Of a stretch of DNA of 12,275 bases, positions 1-6,174 are shown piece by piece; positions within the stretch are counted from its first letter, which is position 1, and each line of letters starts with the position of its first letter. Under the pieces are notes generated by a model. The model saw only the letters and a list, made by a program, of their open reading frames with translations. It was not told where the DNA came from and made no database searches. The DNA comes from Bacillota bacterium. GTDB taxonomy: Bacteria > Bacillota > Sulfobacillia > JAJZYS01 > JAJYTV01. The stretch is taken from positions 1 through 12,275 of the forward strand of contig JAJYNV010000465.1 in NCBI GenBank assembly GCA_021786135.1. Direction: 5' to 3'. The translations under genes were made by a program, and so were the position numbers.

Positions 1-84
1 CATACGTCCTGTGGCCGCACCAACGTCTTATCACCGCTCCGACGCACTTTATCTCCAAATAGCGATGCACAGAGCTCCACGGCC

Positions 85-744
85 ATGATGCACACCGTTG
101 TCGACCAGATCCGCGAAGACCTCAAGCTTCGCATCCTGTCGGGTGCCTGGCAGCTCGGCAGCCGCATCTGGGAGGAAGAGATCGCAGCAGAACTGCAGGT
201 CAGCCGCAGCGCCGTTCGCGAGGCTGTACGGCTTCTTGAGCAGGAAGGCCTGATTGTCCGCGAGGCCCATCGCGGGCTCTATGTCGCCAGTCCTTCCGAT
301 CGCGACGCCCAGGAGGCTGCCCAGTTGCGTGCAGTCCTCGAGACCGAGGCGGTGCGGCTCAGCCCAGCACCGACGACCGAGTTGCTCGCCGAGCTGGAAG
401 AGATCTGCCGTGCCTTCGAACGTGTAGAGGAAGCAGAGGAGCGCATCACGGCGGTCCAGCTGGATCGCAACTTCCATGCCCTGATCGTCCAAGGCTGCCG
501 CAACGAACTCCTGCTGCGCAAGTTCCATGAGTTGGACGGGCAAATCGCGATCTTCTTCCATTGGTTCATGGCCCAGGTGCCGTCGCGAATCGCAGGGATC
601 GGAGCACGCCACCGGATTCTGCTGCAGGCGTTTGCCACGGGCGATGCCGCTGCTTACGGGCAATCCGCGGAGCGCCATTACAGCGAGGCCGTCGCCGAAC
701 TCGCCCTTCATCTTCCCGACACGTCGCACCCCACGCGCGACTAG
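85..744 (+). CDS. GntR-family transcriptional regulator, FadR subfamily (FCD domain)
   Basis: A 219-residue DNA-binding regulator. The N-terminal winged helix-turn-helix spans about residues 5-68, with the recognition segment around SRSAVREAVRLLEQEGLI (40-57). An all-helical FCD ligand-binding domain follows (about 75-210). The FCD metal-site residues are present: D127 and H131 in the D-x3-H motif, H176 and H198. FCD regulators usually bind a small carboxylate and repress a neighbouring catabolic gene set. No target operon lies inside the window, so the effector is unknown and the target may lie left of position 1. Two ATG codons stand in tandem (85 and 88) with no good Shine-Dalgarno upstream, so either start is possible. 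The frame stays open to the window edge, but the upstream translation does not look like this family. It converges on the small heat-shock gene. Confidence 0.88.
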   Translation: MMHTVVDQIREDLKLRILSGAWQLGSRIWEEEIAAELQVSRSAVREAVRLLEQEGLIVREAHRGLYVASPSDRDAQEAAQLRAVLETEAVRLSPAPTTELLAELEEICRAFERVEEAEERITAVQLDRNFHALIVQGCRNELLLRKFHELDGQIAIFFHWFMAQVPSRIAGIGARHRILLQAFATGDAAAYGQSAERHYSEAVAELALHLPDTSHPTRD

Positions 745-826
745 CGCCTGGTTGCTCTGCTCCGCCGAACGCGATTGCCCGGCGCGAGGCTGCCTACCAC
801 CGTCTGACAGTTTGCAGTCATTGCAT

Positions 827-865
827 TAAAACGGCACCGCCATGTCTCTGCGACGTGACGGTGCC
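827..865 (-). terminator. Intrinsic terminator of the small heat-shock gene
   Basis: A 7-bp inverted repeat GGCACCG / CGGTGCC (833-839 and 859-865) is extended inward by a further 6 bp across one mismatch. Read on the minus strand it is followed by GTTTTAA, the right layout for transcripts of the gene ending at 877. On the plus strand it is followed only by TTCTC, so it would be a weaker terminator for the GntR gene. Confidence 0.75.
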
Positions 866-876
866 TTCTCATAGCG

Positions 877-1308
877 TCAATGCTTGCCCGATGTGCCTGA
901 CCCTTGGATCTTCAGCTTGCGCCGCGCACCTTCCTGGCGAGGTAGGCGCAACTCAAGCAGTCCCTGCTGGAACTGAGCCGTCGCCCGGTCGGGATCCACT
1001 GCCACAGGAAGGGATACTGAGCGCTGAAAGCGCCCGTAGCGGCGCTCGCTGTGGTACACGGCGCCGCTACCGCGGTCGTCCTGACGAATCTCTCCCCGCA
1101 CCGTCAGTGTATGGGTGCTGACATCGATGTCGAGATCATCCGCCTCGGCGCCGGGTACCTCCACGCGTACCACGAGATCATCGCCGTCCTCGACCAGTTC
1201 GAGCGTCGGCATCTCGTGCATCGCCTGGGACAGTAATCTCTGTGGCCAGGCCATAAGGCGCAACATCTCTTCACGGTTGAGCCATGGCATGAGCGAATCC
1301 TGCTCCAT
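877..1308 (-). CDS. hsp20: Small heat-shock protein, Hsp20/alpha-crystallin family
   Basis: A 143-residue ATP-independent holdase that binds unfolding proteins in the cytoplasm. The alpha-crystallin domain runs from about residue 34 to 125: beta-strand segments DDLVVRVEVPGAEADDLDID, then RRYGRFQRSVSLPVAVD, then the hallmark A-x-x-x-x-G-L motif (AQFQQGLLELRLP, G116 and L117). The N-terminal arm is short (about 33 residues, rich in Met, Leu and Trp), typical for bacterial class A sHSPs. The C-terminal tail has only a weak I-x-I-like LKI. The ATG at 1308 is preceded by GGGAGGGAG about 6 bases upstream. No CIRCE element (TTAGCACTC-N9-GAGTGCTAA) is present, so HrcA control is not indicated. A perfect 7-1-7 palindrome lies about 50 bp upstream instead. 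Confidence 0.93.
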   Translation of the reverse strand: MEQDSLMPWLNREEMLRLMAWPQRLLSQAMHEMPTLELVEDGDDLVVRVEVPGAEADDLDIDVSTHTLTVRGEIRQDDRGSGAVYHSERRYGRFQRSVSLPVAVDPDRATAQFQQGLLELRLPRQEGARRKLKIQGSGTSGKH

Positions 1309-1612
1309 GCAACTCCCTCCCCCACCGCATTGTTTCGTTCCACCCTGCCGTTCATGCGTCCGACAGTCGGACCCTTCGCGGAAGCGCTACGCAGCTTCAA
1401 TTGCTGGACGTCCGGGTGCAGCGTGCCGAGCCGTCCGTGCGCACGTGCTGTGTCGAAGTCATCTCCAATCGCGGATCGGTGGTTTTCGTCGCCGATGTAC
1501 AAGCCACAAGTCGAAGCTGTGATAGCCGATGCCCCACGAGCGTGCGGCCGGCCGTCTGTCTGTGCAGTGTCGAAGACAGGGGCGACGCGCAAGCACCGCA
1601 AAGAGGTTAGCC
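1309..1612. other. 304-bp intergenic region without a supported gene
   Basis: Lies between the CgeB-like gene (ends 1613) and hsp20 (starts 1308), both on the minus strand. It holds the palindrome at 1358-1372 and an imperfect direct repeat: copies at about 1420-1458 and 1539-1575 share AGCGTGC at one end and TGTCGAAG at the other. A third TCGAAG is at 1511. A minus-strand frame stays open across it but overlaps hsp20 and resembles no protein I recognise. No strong terminator for the CgeB-like gene and no convincing promoter was seen. Confidence 0.5.
1358..1372. promoter_or_regulatory. Perfect 7-1-7 palindrome upstream of hsp20 (candidate operator)
   Basis: GTCCGACAGTCGGAC is a perfect inverted repeat with a single central base, 50 bp upstream of the hsp20 ATG. 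Seven-base arms and dyad symmetry suit a dimeric repressor, but it could also fold as a small RNA hairpin if transcription starts further upstream. No clear -35/-10 pair was found around it. Assignment as an operator is inference. Confidence 0.35.
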
Positions 1613-2563
1613 CTATGGCAGTTGCTCCAACGCCAGCACAAGCTCCCGCGCTCTCTGCGCGTAGGTGTGGTGGCCGTGGACGAATGCCTGTCCGGCTGCA
1701 GCGACCTTCTGTCGCTTGCTCGGTGAGTTCAGATACTCGGCCACGAGTCGCCTGGTTTCCTCCGCATTCTTGCTGCAGAGCAGATGCTGATCCGGTTCAA
1801 AGAGAGAGCGGTGGGCCAGCGTGTCGAACGTGAGGTAGCATGTCCCGCATCCAAGGGCTTCGTATGTGCGCATCGAGGTCTGCGTCCGGGAATCCTCGAC
1901 AAGGTGCAGCCCGAGGACGATCTTCGCCGCACTGTAGACGGCGGGCAGGTCTTCGTAAGGCAGAATGCCGCCTCCGTATCGATCGAAGGGGATCGTCACG
2001 GGCGCATTCGCATCAGTCCACCCGTGTCCCCACACCATGACGTCGTGCCCATCCTCGATGAGTGGAGACAGGATGGCCCGCACCTGTGATGCACGCTCGT
2101 GGTAGTTGCTGGCCACCAACACGATGTCGTGGCTGCGTTCTCCGTCTGCGCTGACGCTACGATGCACGTGGGGATTGCAGGCGAAGAGCATCAGCCCAGT
2201 CCGGATGCCCCTTTCGATGTACGAAGGCAGGCATTCGATCGTCGTCGTGAAAGTGTAGTCACTGAGGGACGCAACTTCCAACGATGCCGCATGCTGTACG
2301 GGGTCCTCAATGGCCCAATAGACATGAGGTATGCCTGCGGTCACCCTGACCGCTCGTACCGCCGCCCAATTCACCCCGGGAAAGCCCTCTGTGAACAGGG
2401 CGTCAGGCTTGACCCTTGCCACATAACGCTGCAGCACATCCTTCTGCTCGTTTGCGGGAATCCGCCAAAGGCCTATGACGGTGGCTTCATGCCCGATGTC
2501 GACCAGACCAGGTGCCAGACCATATTTGATCAGCGGGCTGTTGTTTAGGAACAGGATATGCAT
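1613..2563 (-). CDS. CgeB-like glycosyltransferase (DUF3880 / glycosyl transferases group 1, GT-B fold)
   Basis: A 316-residue protein matching the CgeB family, named for the Bacillus spore-surface maturation protein. Visible features in order: N-terminal Rossmann-like strand MHILFLNNS, the segment HVYWAIEDP (80-88), a second strand DIVLVASNY (146-154), a short strand VMVWGHGW, the stretch TQTSMRTYEALGCGTCYLTF (217-236) and a C-terminal helix carrying HHTYAQRARELV. The R-x-YE-x-x-x-CG motif with E225 is where group-1 enzymes bind the nucleotide-sugar diphosphate. It probably transfers a sugar to a surface protein or polysaccharide; donor and acceptor cannot be read. The ATG at 2563 has GGAGGTG seven bases upstream, which rules out longer in-frame starts. 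It follows the GT-D gene by 55 bp, so the two probably act together. Confidence 0.87.
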   Translation of the reverse strand: MHILFLNNSPLIKYGLAPGLVDIGHEATVIGLWRIPANEQKDVLQRYVARVKPDALFTEGFPGVNWAAVRAVRVTAGIPHVYWAIEDPVQHAASLEVASLSDYTFTTTIECLPSYIERGIRTGLMLFACNPHVHRSVSADGERSHDIVLVASNYHERASQVRAILSPLIEDGHDVMVWGHGWTDANAPVTIPFDRYGGGILPYEDLPAVYSAAKIVLGLHLVEDSRTQTSMRTYEALGCGTCYLTFDTLAHRSLFEPDQHLLCSKNAEETRRLVAEYLNSPSKRQKVAAAGQAFVHGHHTYAQRARELVLALEQLP

Positions 2564-2583
2564 GTGACACACCTCCATAGGTC

Positions 2584-2614
2584 CCCTGGGCGCGGTCGCA
2601 AACTGCGCCCAGGG
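2584..2614 (-). other. Perfect 10-bp intergenic hairpin between the two glycosyltransferase genes
   Basis: CCCTGGGCGC (2584-2593) is exactly complementary to GCGCCCAGGG (2605-2614), with an 11-base loop. It lies between the stop of the GT-D gene and the Shine-Dalgarno (2570-2576) of the CgeB-like gene. No T-run follows on either strand, so it looks more like an mRNA-stability, processing or differential-expression hairpin than a terminator. Confidence 0.6.
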
Positions 2615-2618
2615 CCTG

Positions 2619-3371
2619 TTACTTCTGCGGCGGATACTCCGCGAGATCCTCACCCGTTGCGGCGCCATACGTAGGGAACTTGGGCCAATCCCATGCGTCG
2701 ACACCGTCCGCGTCGGATTGGATGCAAGTGTCGATTCCGCTGCCAAGGTCAATTCCCACATGACCGGCAGACTTCGCATCTGCCGTCAGGATCTTGCCCG
2801 CCACTCCCGCGCCGACGATCGCCACACGGTAGTCAAACTGTTGCATGGCCGCCCTACTGCGTCCGAGCGACTCCCATCGCCAGTGAGGTACCGTGCCAAC
2901 AATGCCGGTCCACCCGTACCGGCGCTCCAATACAGCTCGGTATCCGTCTGCCTTCCCCCCGACGAGAAGGATAGGCACATCTTTGAACCAGCGATAGAAA
3001 TTCTCAAGTTTACTTATGTAAGCATTTTCGAAAGCATAGAAATAACGCGAAGGCCGAAGACCGTAATATTGCATCAGGCACTCCGTGATAGGTCGTAAGT
3101 TCCACTCCGTTCGCCGATGTATGCCGAGGAAATCTGCTTGCCGCAGCGAGTCCACAAGCAGTTCTCTCGCGCGGCGATTCGGCAAGAGAAGCCCATATGA
3201 CGGCCGTGCAGACCACGAGTACATGGCCTGGATAAACCTCATGGACAAGATCTCTTCATGTGCTGCGATCGCAGCTTCTGTGTCACCTATGCGGATCGAG
3301 GCGTGGCTCTGCGCGGAGGAAGCGATATCTCGCCACATCTCCAGCAATTCGCCCGTTGAAAGCTCCTCCAT
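2619..3371 (-). CDS. GT-D fold (DUF1792-like) putative glycosyltransferase
   Basis: A 250-residue protein resembling the GT-D fold glycosyltransferases. The motif IRIGDTEAA (26-34) matches the family's R-x-G-D-x-E signature near the N-terminus. A strand DVPILLVGGK (131-140) and a strand YRVAIVGAGVAGKILTADAK (171-190) follow, then GHVGIDLGSGID (193-204), which recalls the conserved C-terminal 'G-h-v-x-I-D-x-G' of the family. In other bacteria such proteins extend glycans on surface proteins. The ATG at 3371 follows GGGGTGA at about 5 bases; longer starts lack a ribosome site. A patch at about 2990-3075 (FYAFENAYISKLENFY) is clearly AT-rich with A/T-ending codons, unlike the neighbours, suggesting acquisition. 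Fold assignment is from motif memory; the sugar is unknown. Confidence 0.72.
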   Translation of the reverse strand: MEELSTGELLEMWRDIASSAQSHASIRIGDTEAAIAAHEEILSMRFIQAMYSWSARPSYGLLLPNRRARELLVDSLRQADFLGIHRRTEWNLRPITECLMQYYGLRPSRYFYAFENAYISKLENFYRWFKDVPILLVGGKADGYRAVLERRYGWTGIVGTVPHWRWESLGRSRAAMQQFDYRVAIVGAGVAGKILTADAKSAGHVGIDLGSGIDTCIQSDADGVDAWDWPKFPTYGAATGEDLAEYPPQK

Positions 3372-3698
3372 TGGGTTCACCCCATGAATCAGGTCTTGAC
3401 GTGCACGTGGCCACACAGCAACGGCCATGCAGGTCCGCTACTATCCCTATGCTGGTCAGAGAGCAGCTGATCAATGGGCCCGGGCACACCCCTCCCGATG
3501 CCTCGAATGTTCGTCTATCGAATCTGCCCAAAGAAGAGCGGGTGTACGGTTGGAACCCTGGTCCTGATTTCAACAAGCAACTATGAGGCCGTGCCACCGA
3601 AGCGAGATAACCGGGCTGTTCCTCCCCCTAGTGGTGGTTGCAGTGGCGCACTGGCTACAGCGGCCAAGGTCCAGCGTGCTGCCCGTCATTAAGGCGTC
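3372..3698. other. 327-bp intergenic region without a supported gene
   Basis: Lies between the GT-D gene (minus, starts 3371) and the tRNA terminator at 3699. It must hold the promoter of the glycosylation pair, but no good sigma-A pair is visible. The closest is TTGATC followed 17 bases later by CATAGG on the minus strand (about 3442-3470), which is poor. Short open frames on both strands lack ribosome sites and resemble nothing known. Confidence 0.45.
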
Positions 3699-3723
3699 AA
3701 AACCCGCTCTCTGAGCGGGTTTT
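3699..3723 (-). terminator. Intrinsic terminator downstream of tRNA-Thr
   Basis: AAAACCCGCTC and GAGCGGGTTTT form a perfect 11-bp inverted repeat around a three-base loop, with the A/T ends acting as the U-tract on either strand. It starts 13 bases beyond the tRNA 3' end, so its main job is to terminate the minus-strand tRNA transcript. Confidence 0.88.
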
Positions 3724-3736
3724 GGGCGCGAGAAGT

Positions 3737-3812
3737 TGGAGCTGGCGGTCGGACTTGAACCGACAACCTGCTGATTACAAATCAGCTGCTCTGCCGATTG
3801 AGCTACGCCAGC
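3737..3812 (-). tRNA. tRNA-Thr (anticodon UGU)
   Basis: The minus strand gives a complete 76-nt cloverleaf. The acceptor stem is GCTGGCG/CGCCAGC. TA precedes the 4-bp D stem GCTC/GAGC. The anticodon stem GCTGA/TCAGC encloses TTTGTAA, so the anticodon is TGT, reading ACA and ACN threonine codons. The variable loop is AGGTT, and the T stem GTCGG/CCGAC encloses TTCAAGT. The discriminator is U and the CCA tail is encoded (3739-3737). Base counts in each arm are standard, with no intron or mismatch in the stems. Confidence 0.97.
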
Positions 3813-3824
3813 GGGAACGCAGTC

Positions 3825-3854
3825 AGCATAGCATCGGCTCGAGGATGCGGGCAA
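3825..3854 (-). promoter_or_regulatory. Probable sigma-A promoter of tRNA-Thr
   Basis: On the minus strand TTGCCC (3854-3849) and TATGCT (3830-3825) are separated by 18 bp. Transcription would begin within about ten bases of the mature tRNA 5' end at 3812. The hexamers match the consensus at four or fewer positions each, so this is a moderate call. Confidence 0.5.
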
Positions 3855-3873
3855 GCGCATGCTGAAGAATGGC

Positions 3874-3896
3874 CCCGGCCATGCTAGGCCGGGAGG
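3874..3896 (+). promoter_or_regulatory. Hairpin abutting the cytochrome c ribosome binding site
   Basis: CCCGGCC (3874-3880) and GGCCGGG (3887-3893) form a perfect 7-bp GC-only stem with loop ATGCTA. The Shine-Dalgarno GGGAGG (3891-3896) of the gene starting at 3904 begins inside the 3' arm, so the folded stem would hide its first bases. It may limit or regulate translation. Confidence 0.5.
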
Positions 3897-3903
3897 CTAA
3901 AGC

Positions 3904-4413
3904 ATGCGCCTGAAGGCACTCTTGATGACCGTCGTTCTCGGATTCGGCATGATCTTCGCTGGCTGCGGCACGGGCAAGCAGGGCGCGTCAAGCAGCCAGA
4001 AATCTAAGCAGTCCGCCACCAAGTCCACCAAGTCCGACTCGTCGAAGTCCAGCAAGAAATCGACGTCCTCCACGTCTTCCGGCACGGCGACAGGTGAGAA
4101 GACGTCGGCGACAAGAAAGTCACCCCCCGCTTCCCCGAGCACGACCGGTACCACTACATCCAGCGGCAACCCGACAGGCAGCAACGCCGCAGCTGCTGCC
4201 CTCTTTCAGAAAAAATGCCAGGTGTGCCATGGTCCGGGCGGCGTTGGTGCCTCCGCACCAACGCTCGACGCCGGCCTGCGCGCCCGCTTTACCACGCAGT
4301 CCGCGCTGCAGACCTTTGTGAGGAAGAACATGCCCTTCAACGATCCTGGGACGCTCAGTGACGCCCAGGCAGCCGCATTGGCCCGTTATCTATGGTCGAT
4401 GCAGAAGTCCTGA
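3904..4413 (+). CDS. Lipoprotein c-type cytochrome, class I (cytochrome c551/c550-like)
   Basis: A 169-residue membrane-anchored electron carrier. Residues 1-20 form a lipoprotein signal peptide ending in lipobox F-A-G-C, with lipidated C21. Next is a long hydrophilic tether (about 22-94) made almost wholly of Ser, Thr, Lys and Gly. A compact cytochrome domain (about 95-169) follows, with heme motif CQVCH (C105, C108, H109) and probable distal ligand M143 in KNMPFNDPG. The closing helix is LSDAQAAALARYLWSM. This matches the small lipidated cytochromes of Gram-positives that shuttle electrons on the outer face of the membrane, between quinol oxidising complexes and oxidases. GGGAGG lies seven bases before the ATG. 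It is monocistronic and no heme-lyase or oxidase gene is nearby, so its partner is unknown. Confidence 0.9.
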   Translation: MRLKALLMTVVLGFGMIFAGCGTGKQGASSSQKSKQSATKSTKSDSSKSSKKSTSSTSSGTATGEKTSATRKSPPASPSTTGTTTSSGNPTGSNAAAAALFQKKCQVCHGPGGVGASAPTLDAGLRARFTTQSALQTFVRKNMPFNDPGTLSDAQAAALARYLWSMQKS

Positions 4414-4422
4414 GGATGCCGC

Positions 4423-4454
4423 GAGCCCCCGAGCGTCTCAGCGCTCGGGGGCTC
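4423..4454. terminator. Bidirectional hairpin between cytochrome c gene and sigH
   Basis: GAGCCCCCGAGCG (4423-4435) and CGCTCGGGGGCTC (4442-4454) form a perfect 13-bp stem with a six-base loop, lying between two convergent genes. The trailing T-tract is weak on the plus strand (TTCATGAATTT) and absent on the minus strand. Position and stem strength still favour a shared terminator. Confidence 0.7.
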
Positions 4455-4464
4455 TTCATGAATT

Positions 4465-5124
4465 TCAGGCGTCTTCCGGCGCCTGCCTGCGCAAGTCCAG
4501 ATACCGCTCCAGCTTGCGTTTGACTCTCTGCAGGGCATTATCGATCGACTTGACGTGCCGGCTGAGCGAAACCGCAATCTCCTGATAGGACTTCCCGTCC
4601 AGATACGCCATCAGCACGCGCCACTCGAGCTCAGACAGGATCTCGCCCATCTTCTCCTCGATGTCGCCGAACTCTTCGCGGTTGATGACGAGCTCCTCAG
4701 GGTCCGAGACCTTGGTGCCCGAGATCACGTCCAGCAAAGTGCGATCCGAGTCGTCCTCATAGATCGGCTTGTTCAAGGAGACGTAGGAGTTCAACGGAAT
4801 GTGCTTCTGCCTGGTAGCGGTCTTGATCGCCGTGATGATCTGGCGAGTGATGCAGAGTTCGGCGAAGGCGCGAAACGACGATAGCTTGTCGCTGCGGTAA
4901 TCCCGAATGGCCTTGTAAAGACCAATCATCCCTTCCTGGATGATGTCTTCCCTGTCAGCCCCAATCAAGAAATAAGAACGTGCCTTGGCGCGCACGAAAT
5001 TCTTGTACTTGTTGATGAGGAACTCGAGAGCGATATGACTACCGTCTCTGGCAAATTCGACGATCTCTTCGTCGACCATCAGATCATATTCGCTAACTGT
5101 CTCACGTTGAGCGCTCAGGCTCAA
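4465..5124 (-). CDS. sigH: RNA polymerase sporulation sigma factor SigH (sigma-30)
   Basis: A 219-residue sigma-70 family factor that directs transition-state and early sporulation transcription. Region 2 (about 30-100) contains YKNFVRAKARSYFLIGADRED, IIQEGMIGLYKAIRDY and FAELCITRQIITAIKTATRQ. The linker contains LNSYVSLNKPI and SDRTLLDVISG. Region 4 (about 155-212) has the helix-turn-helix GKSYQEIAVSLSRHVKSIDNALQRVKRKLERYL. These blocks are nearly identical to Bacillus SigH, and the length fits (218 in B. subtilis). I chose the TTG at 5124 because GAGGCGAGG lies a few bases upstream and the protein then has the family length; a GTG at 5166 lacks a ribosome site and adds unrelated residues. 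The gene has its own promoter overlapping the rlmB stop. Confidence 0.97.
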   Translation of the reverse strand: MSLSAQRETVSEYDLMVDEEIVEFARDGSHIALEFLINKYKNFVRAKARSYFLIGADREDIIQEGMIGLYKAIRDYRSDKLSSFRAFAELCITRQIITAIKTATRQKHIPLNSYVSLNKPIYEDDSDRTLLDVISGTKVSDPEELVINREEFGDIEEKMGEILSELEWRVLMAYLDGKSYQEIAVSLSRHVKSIDNALQRVKRKLERYLDLRRQAPEDA

Positions 5125-5209
5125 GATACCTCGCCTCCGTCCACATGACTGTGAGCCAGGTATCACGAATTGATCTCACGGACCCCATGGTCCCTCCGTA
5201 CTAACGCGC

Positions 5210-5239
5210 ATTATAAGGGAATGCTTAAAGATGCGTCAA
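5210..5239 (-). promoter_or_regulatory. Sigma-A promoter of sigH
   Basis: TTGACG (5239-5234), an 18-bp spacer and a perfect TATAAT (5215-5210) on the minus strand. The -35 hexamer contains the rlmB stop codon TGA (5238-5236). The 5' leader of about 80 nt contains an imperfect hairpin at 5178-5199 (ACGGA...TCCGT arms) upstream of the sigH ribosome site. Confidence 0.85.
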
Positions 5240-6174
5240 GGACGAGCCTCGGCTGAAAGCCTCTGTCGGACGGCTTCGTAGAGCATCAAGGCTCCAGCGA
5301 CTGCCGCGTTCAGAGAGCCAACCTGACCGACTTGCGGCAGTCGCACAACGGCATCCGCCTTTTTGCGCATCAACTCTCCGACACCCTTGCCCTCGCCGCC
5401 TACCACGATGACGGTAGGCACCTTGAGGTCAACATCGTAGACCATGCGCTCTGCGACTGGATGCGCCACCACCGCCTGGATGCCTTCACGCTGCAGTCGG
5501 TCGATGGCCTGATGCAGGTTCTTCACGCGGGCCACCGGGAGATGGAGAGCCGCGCCTGCAGCAGCTCGCACGACAGCGGACGTCACAGCGCCGGAGCGAT
5601 GTTCGGCCAATAGGATGCCCTGAGCTCCGGCGACCTCAGCCGTGCGGATGAGGCTGCCAATGTTCTGTGGATCCTGGACGCCGTCCAGCGCCAGAAGCAA
5701 CGCGGACCCCTGTGCGCCTTGCACGCGAGCCAGCAGGTCATCGATATCCACATATGCGATAGGTGCGCAAATCGCCACCACGCCTTGATGGTGCTCTCCT
5801 GCCAGCATTTGCAGGCGTTGGCGAGGAACTGCCTCTACATGCAAGCCGCGCTGGTTCGCGGCATCGAAAATGGCTGCGAAAGCCGCCGCAGGCGTAACCT
5901 GATCGATATAGAGCTTGTTGATGGTCCGCCCAGAGCGGAGCGCCTCGAGCACGGCGCGCCGCCCCGCCACATGCAATTCCCTCTCGTCGTCGTGCGGCGA
6001 CGGCGGCTCGCGCCGCAAAGGCGTGCGGTCCTGGGAAGCTGGCGCGCGATCAGGCTTGTACCCGTCGCGTGTTCGCGGCACCGGGCCTCGCGCACCGCGA
6101 GGCCGAGGACCATCCGGTCGCTTGTTTGCGCGGGTCGGCCCCGAAACCGGGCCGCGCCCCTCGCGGCTAGCCAC
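5236..6174 (-). CDS. rlmB: 23S rRNA (guanosine-2'-O-)-methyltransferase RlmB / SpoU (TrmH) family
   Basis: A 312-residue SPOUT-class methyltransferase using S-adenosylmethionine to methylate a ribose 2'-OH in 23S rRNA. Residues 1-62 are a disordered Arg/Pro/Gly-rich basic extension. The L30e-like substrate domain spans about 66-140 (VAGRRAVLEALRSGR onward). The knotted catalytic domain carries motif 1 DGVQDPQNIGSLIRT (154-168), motif 2 VVGGEGKGV (257-265) and motif 3 with GSLNAAVAGALMLYE (286-300), the Gly form of motif 3 I associate with Firmicutes YacO. The start is uncertain: GTG at 6174 overlaps the cysS stop by 8 bases and fits translational coupling, while upstream in-frame starts lie deep inside cysS. 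It could be another SpoU-family enzyme, but the sigH/cysS context favours RlmB. Confidence 0.92.
   Translation of the reverse strand: MASREGRGPVSGPTRANKRPDGPRPRGARGPVPRTRDGYKPDRAPASQDRTPLRREPPSPHDDERELHVAGRRAVLEALRSGRTINKLYIDQVTPAAAFAAIFDAANQRGLHVEAVPRQRLQMLAGEHHQGVVAICAPIAYVDIDDLLARVQGAQGSALLLALDGVQDPQNIGSLIRTAEVAGAQGILLAEHRSGAVTSAVVRAAAGAALHLPVARVKNLHQAIDRLQREGIQAVVAHPVAERMVYDVDLKVPTVIVVGGEGKGVGELMRKKADAVVRLPQVGQVGSLNAAVAGALMLYEAVRQRLSAEARP

Noticed and set aside
1309..1400. CIRCE or CtsR operator for hsp20
   Set aside because: Neither TTAGCACTC-N9-GAGTGCTAA nor tandem GGTCAAA heptads are present on either strand.
1104..1601. Minus-strand open frame crossing the hsp20 gap, with repeated FDTA segments
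   Set aside because: It overlaps hsp20 in another frame, has no clear ribosome site and no recognisable domain; the FDTA similarity reflects the DNA repeats noted there.
3442..3470. Possible sigma-K-like -10 (CATA-GGGA-TA) upstream of the glycosyltransferase pair
   Set aside because: The spacing inside the element is one base too long for CATA-n3-TA and no AC-type -35 stands at the right distance, so mother-cell control cannot be claimed.
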